Positions 63,989-64,000 of a stretch of DNA of 64,000 bases are shown piece after piece. Origin of the DNA: Loxodes magnus (taxonomy: Eukaryota > Ciliophora > Karyorelictea > Loxodida > Loxodidae); the NCBI GenBank assembly GCA_946699065.1, contig CAMPDV010000359.1:186001-250000 (forward strand). Reading direction: 5' to 3'. The translations under genes and the position numbers were made by a program. Each line of letters begins with the position of its first letter. The stretch's first letter is position 1. The notes under the pieces were generated by a model. That model was given only the letters and a program-made list of their open reading frames with translations, had not been told where the DNA came from and ran no database searches.

Positions 63989-64000
63989 ATTATAAAGTAG

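Overview
The window is AT-rich eukaryotic nuclear DNA from a ciliate in which none of the three stop codons is a dedicated stop. TAA and TAG read as Gln throughout. TGA reads as Trp inside genes: it fills the invariant Trp position of WD40 repeats, and in the last repeat the same position is TGG. TGA also closes several genes. This matches the karyorelict nuclear code (table 27, e.g. Loxodes) best; the Condylostoma code (table 28) is the alternative. Very short introns (17 and about 23 nt) fit the same ciliate branch. Under such a code a long open frame is weak evidence of coding, so genes below are called on domains, conserved motifs, paralogue comparison or amino-acid composition. The species call is an inference.

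Layout. 1.25-5.2 kb and 24.5-28.4 kb are the arms of a large, diverged inverted duplication. Each arm carries one tRNA-Asn and one gene for a secreted/membrane REJ-GPS (polycystin-1/adhesion-like) protein. The spacer holds an RNase P/MRP-type RNA (7.5 kb), two decayed Gag-like fragments in inverted orientation (8.4 and 13.8 kb) and a TMEM63/OSCA-like channel gene (16.2-19.4 kb). From 30.8 to 43.7 kb the DNA is rich in mobile elements: LINE reverse-transcriptase remnants, one near-complete LINE RT (40.0-42.7 kb), Gag-like CCHC ORFs and a SINE-like element. An RBR-type RING gene (33.6 kb) sits among them. A 5-kb gene at 44.5-49.5 kb fuses 22 nearly identical WD40 repeats to a TRP-type ion channel and a heptad-repeat tail. 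52-56 kb has a hypothetical gene and a second pair of Gag-like ORFs. 56.7-59.0 kb is a RING-pentapeptide-WD40 gene. 59.4-64 kb has coiled-coil and small genes, a fifth Gag-like ORF and the better-preserved SINE-like copy.

The most novel signal is a conserved hairpin of about 37 nt (core pattern AAAGAGCTGCG...CTACGCGCTCT). It lies just 3' of the LINE RT stop codon, at the 3' end of both SINE-like copies, after a LINE tail remnant, beside a Gag-like ORF, and once alone. This suggests a LINE/SINE partnership sharing a 3' recognition hairpin. Long stretches between genes are very AT-rich and nothing could be supported in them.
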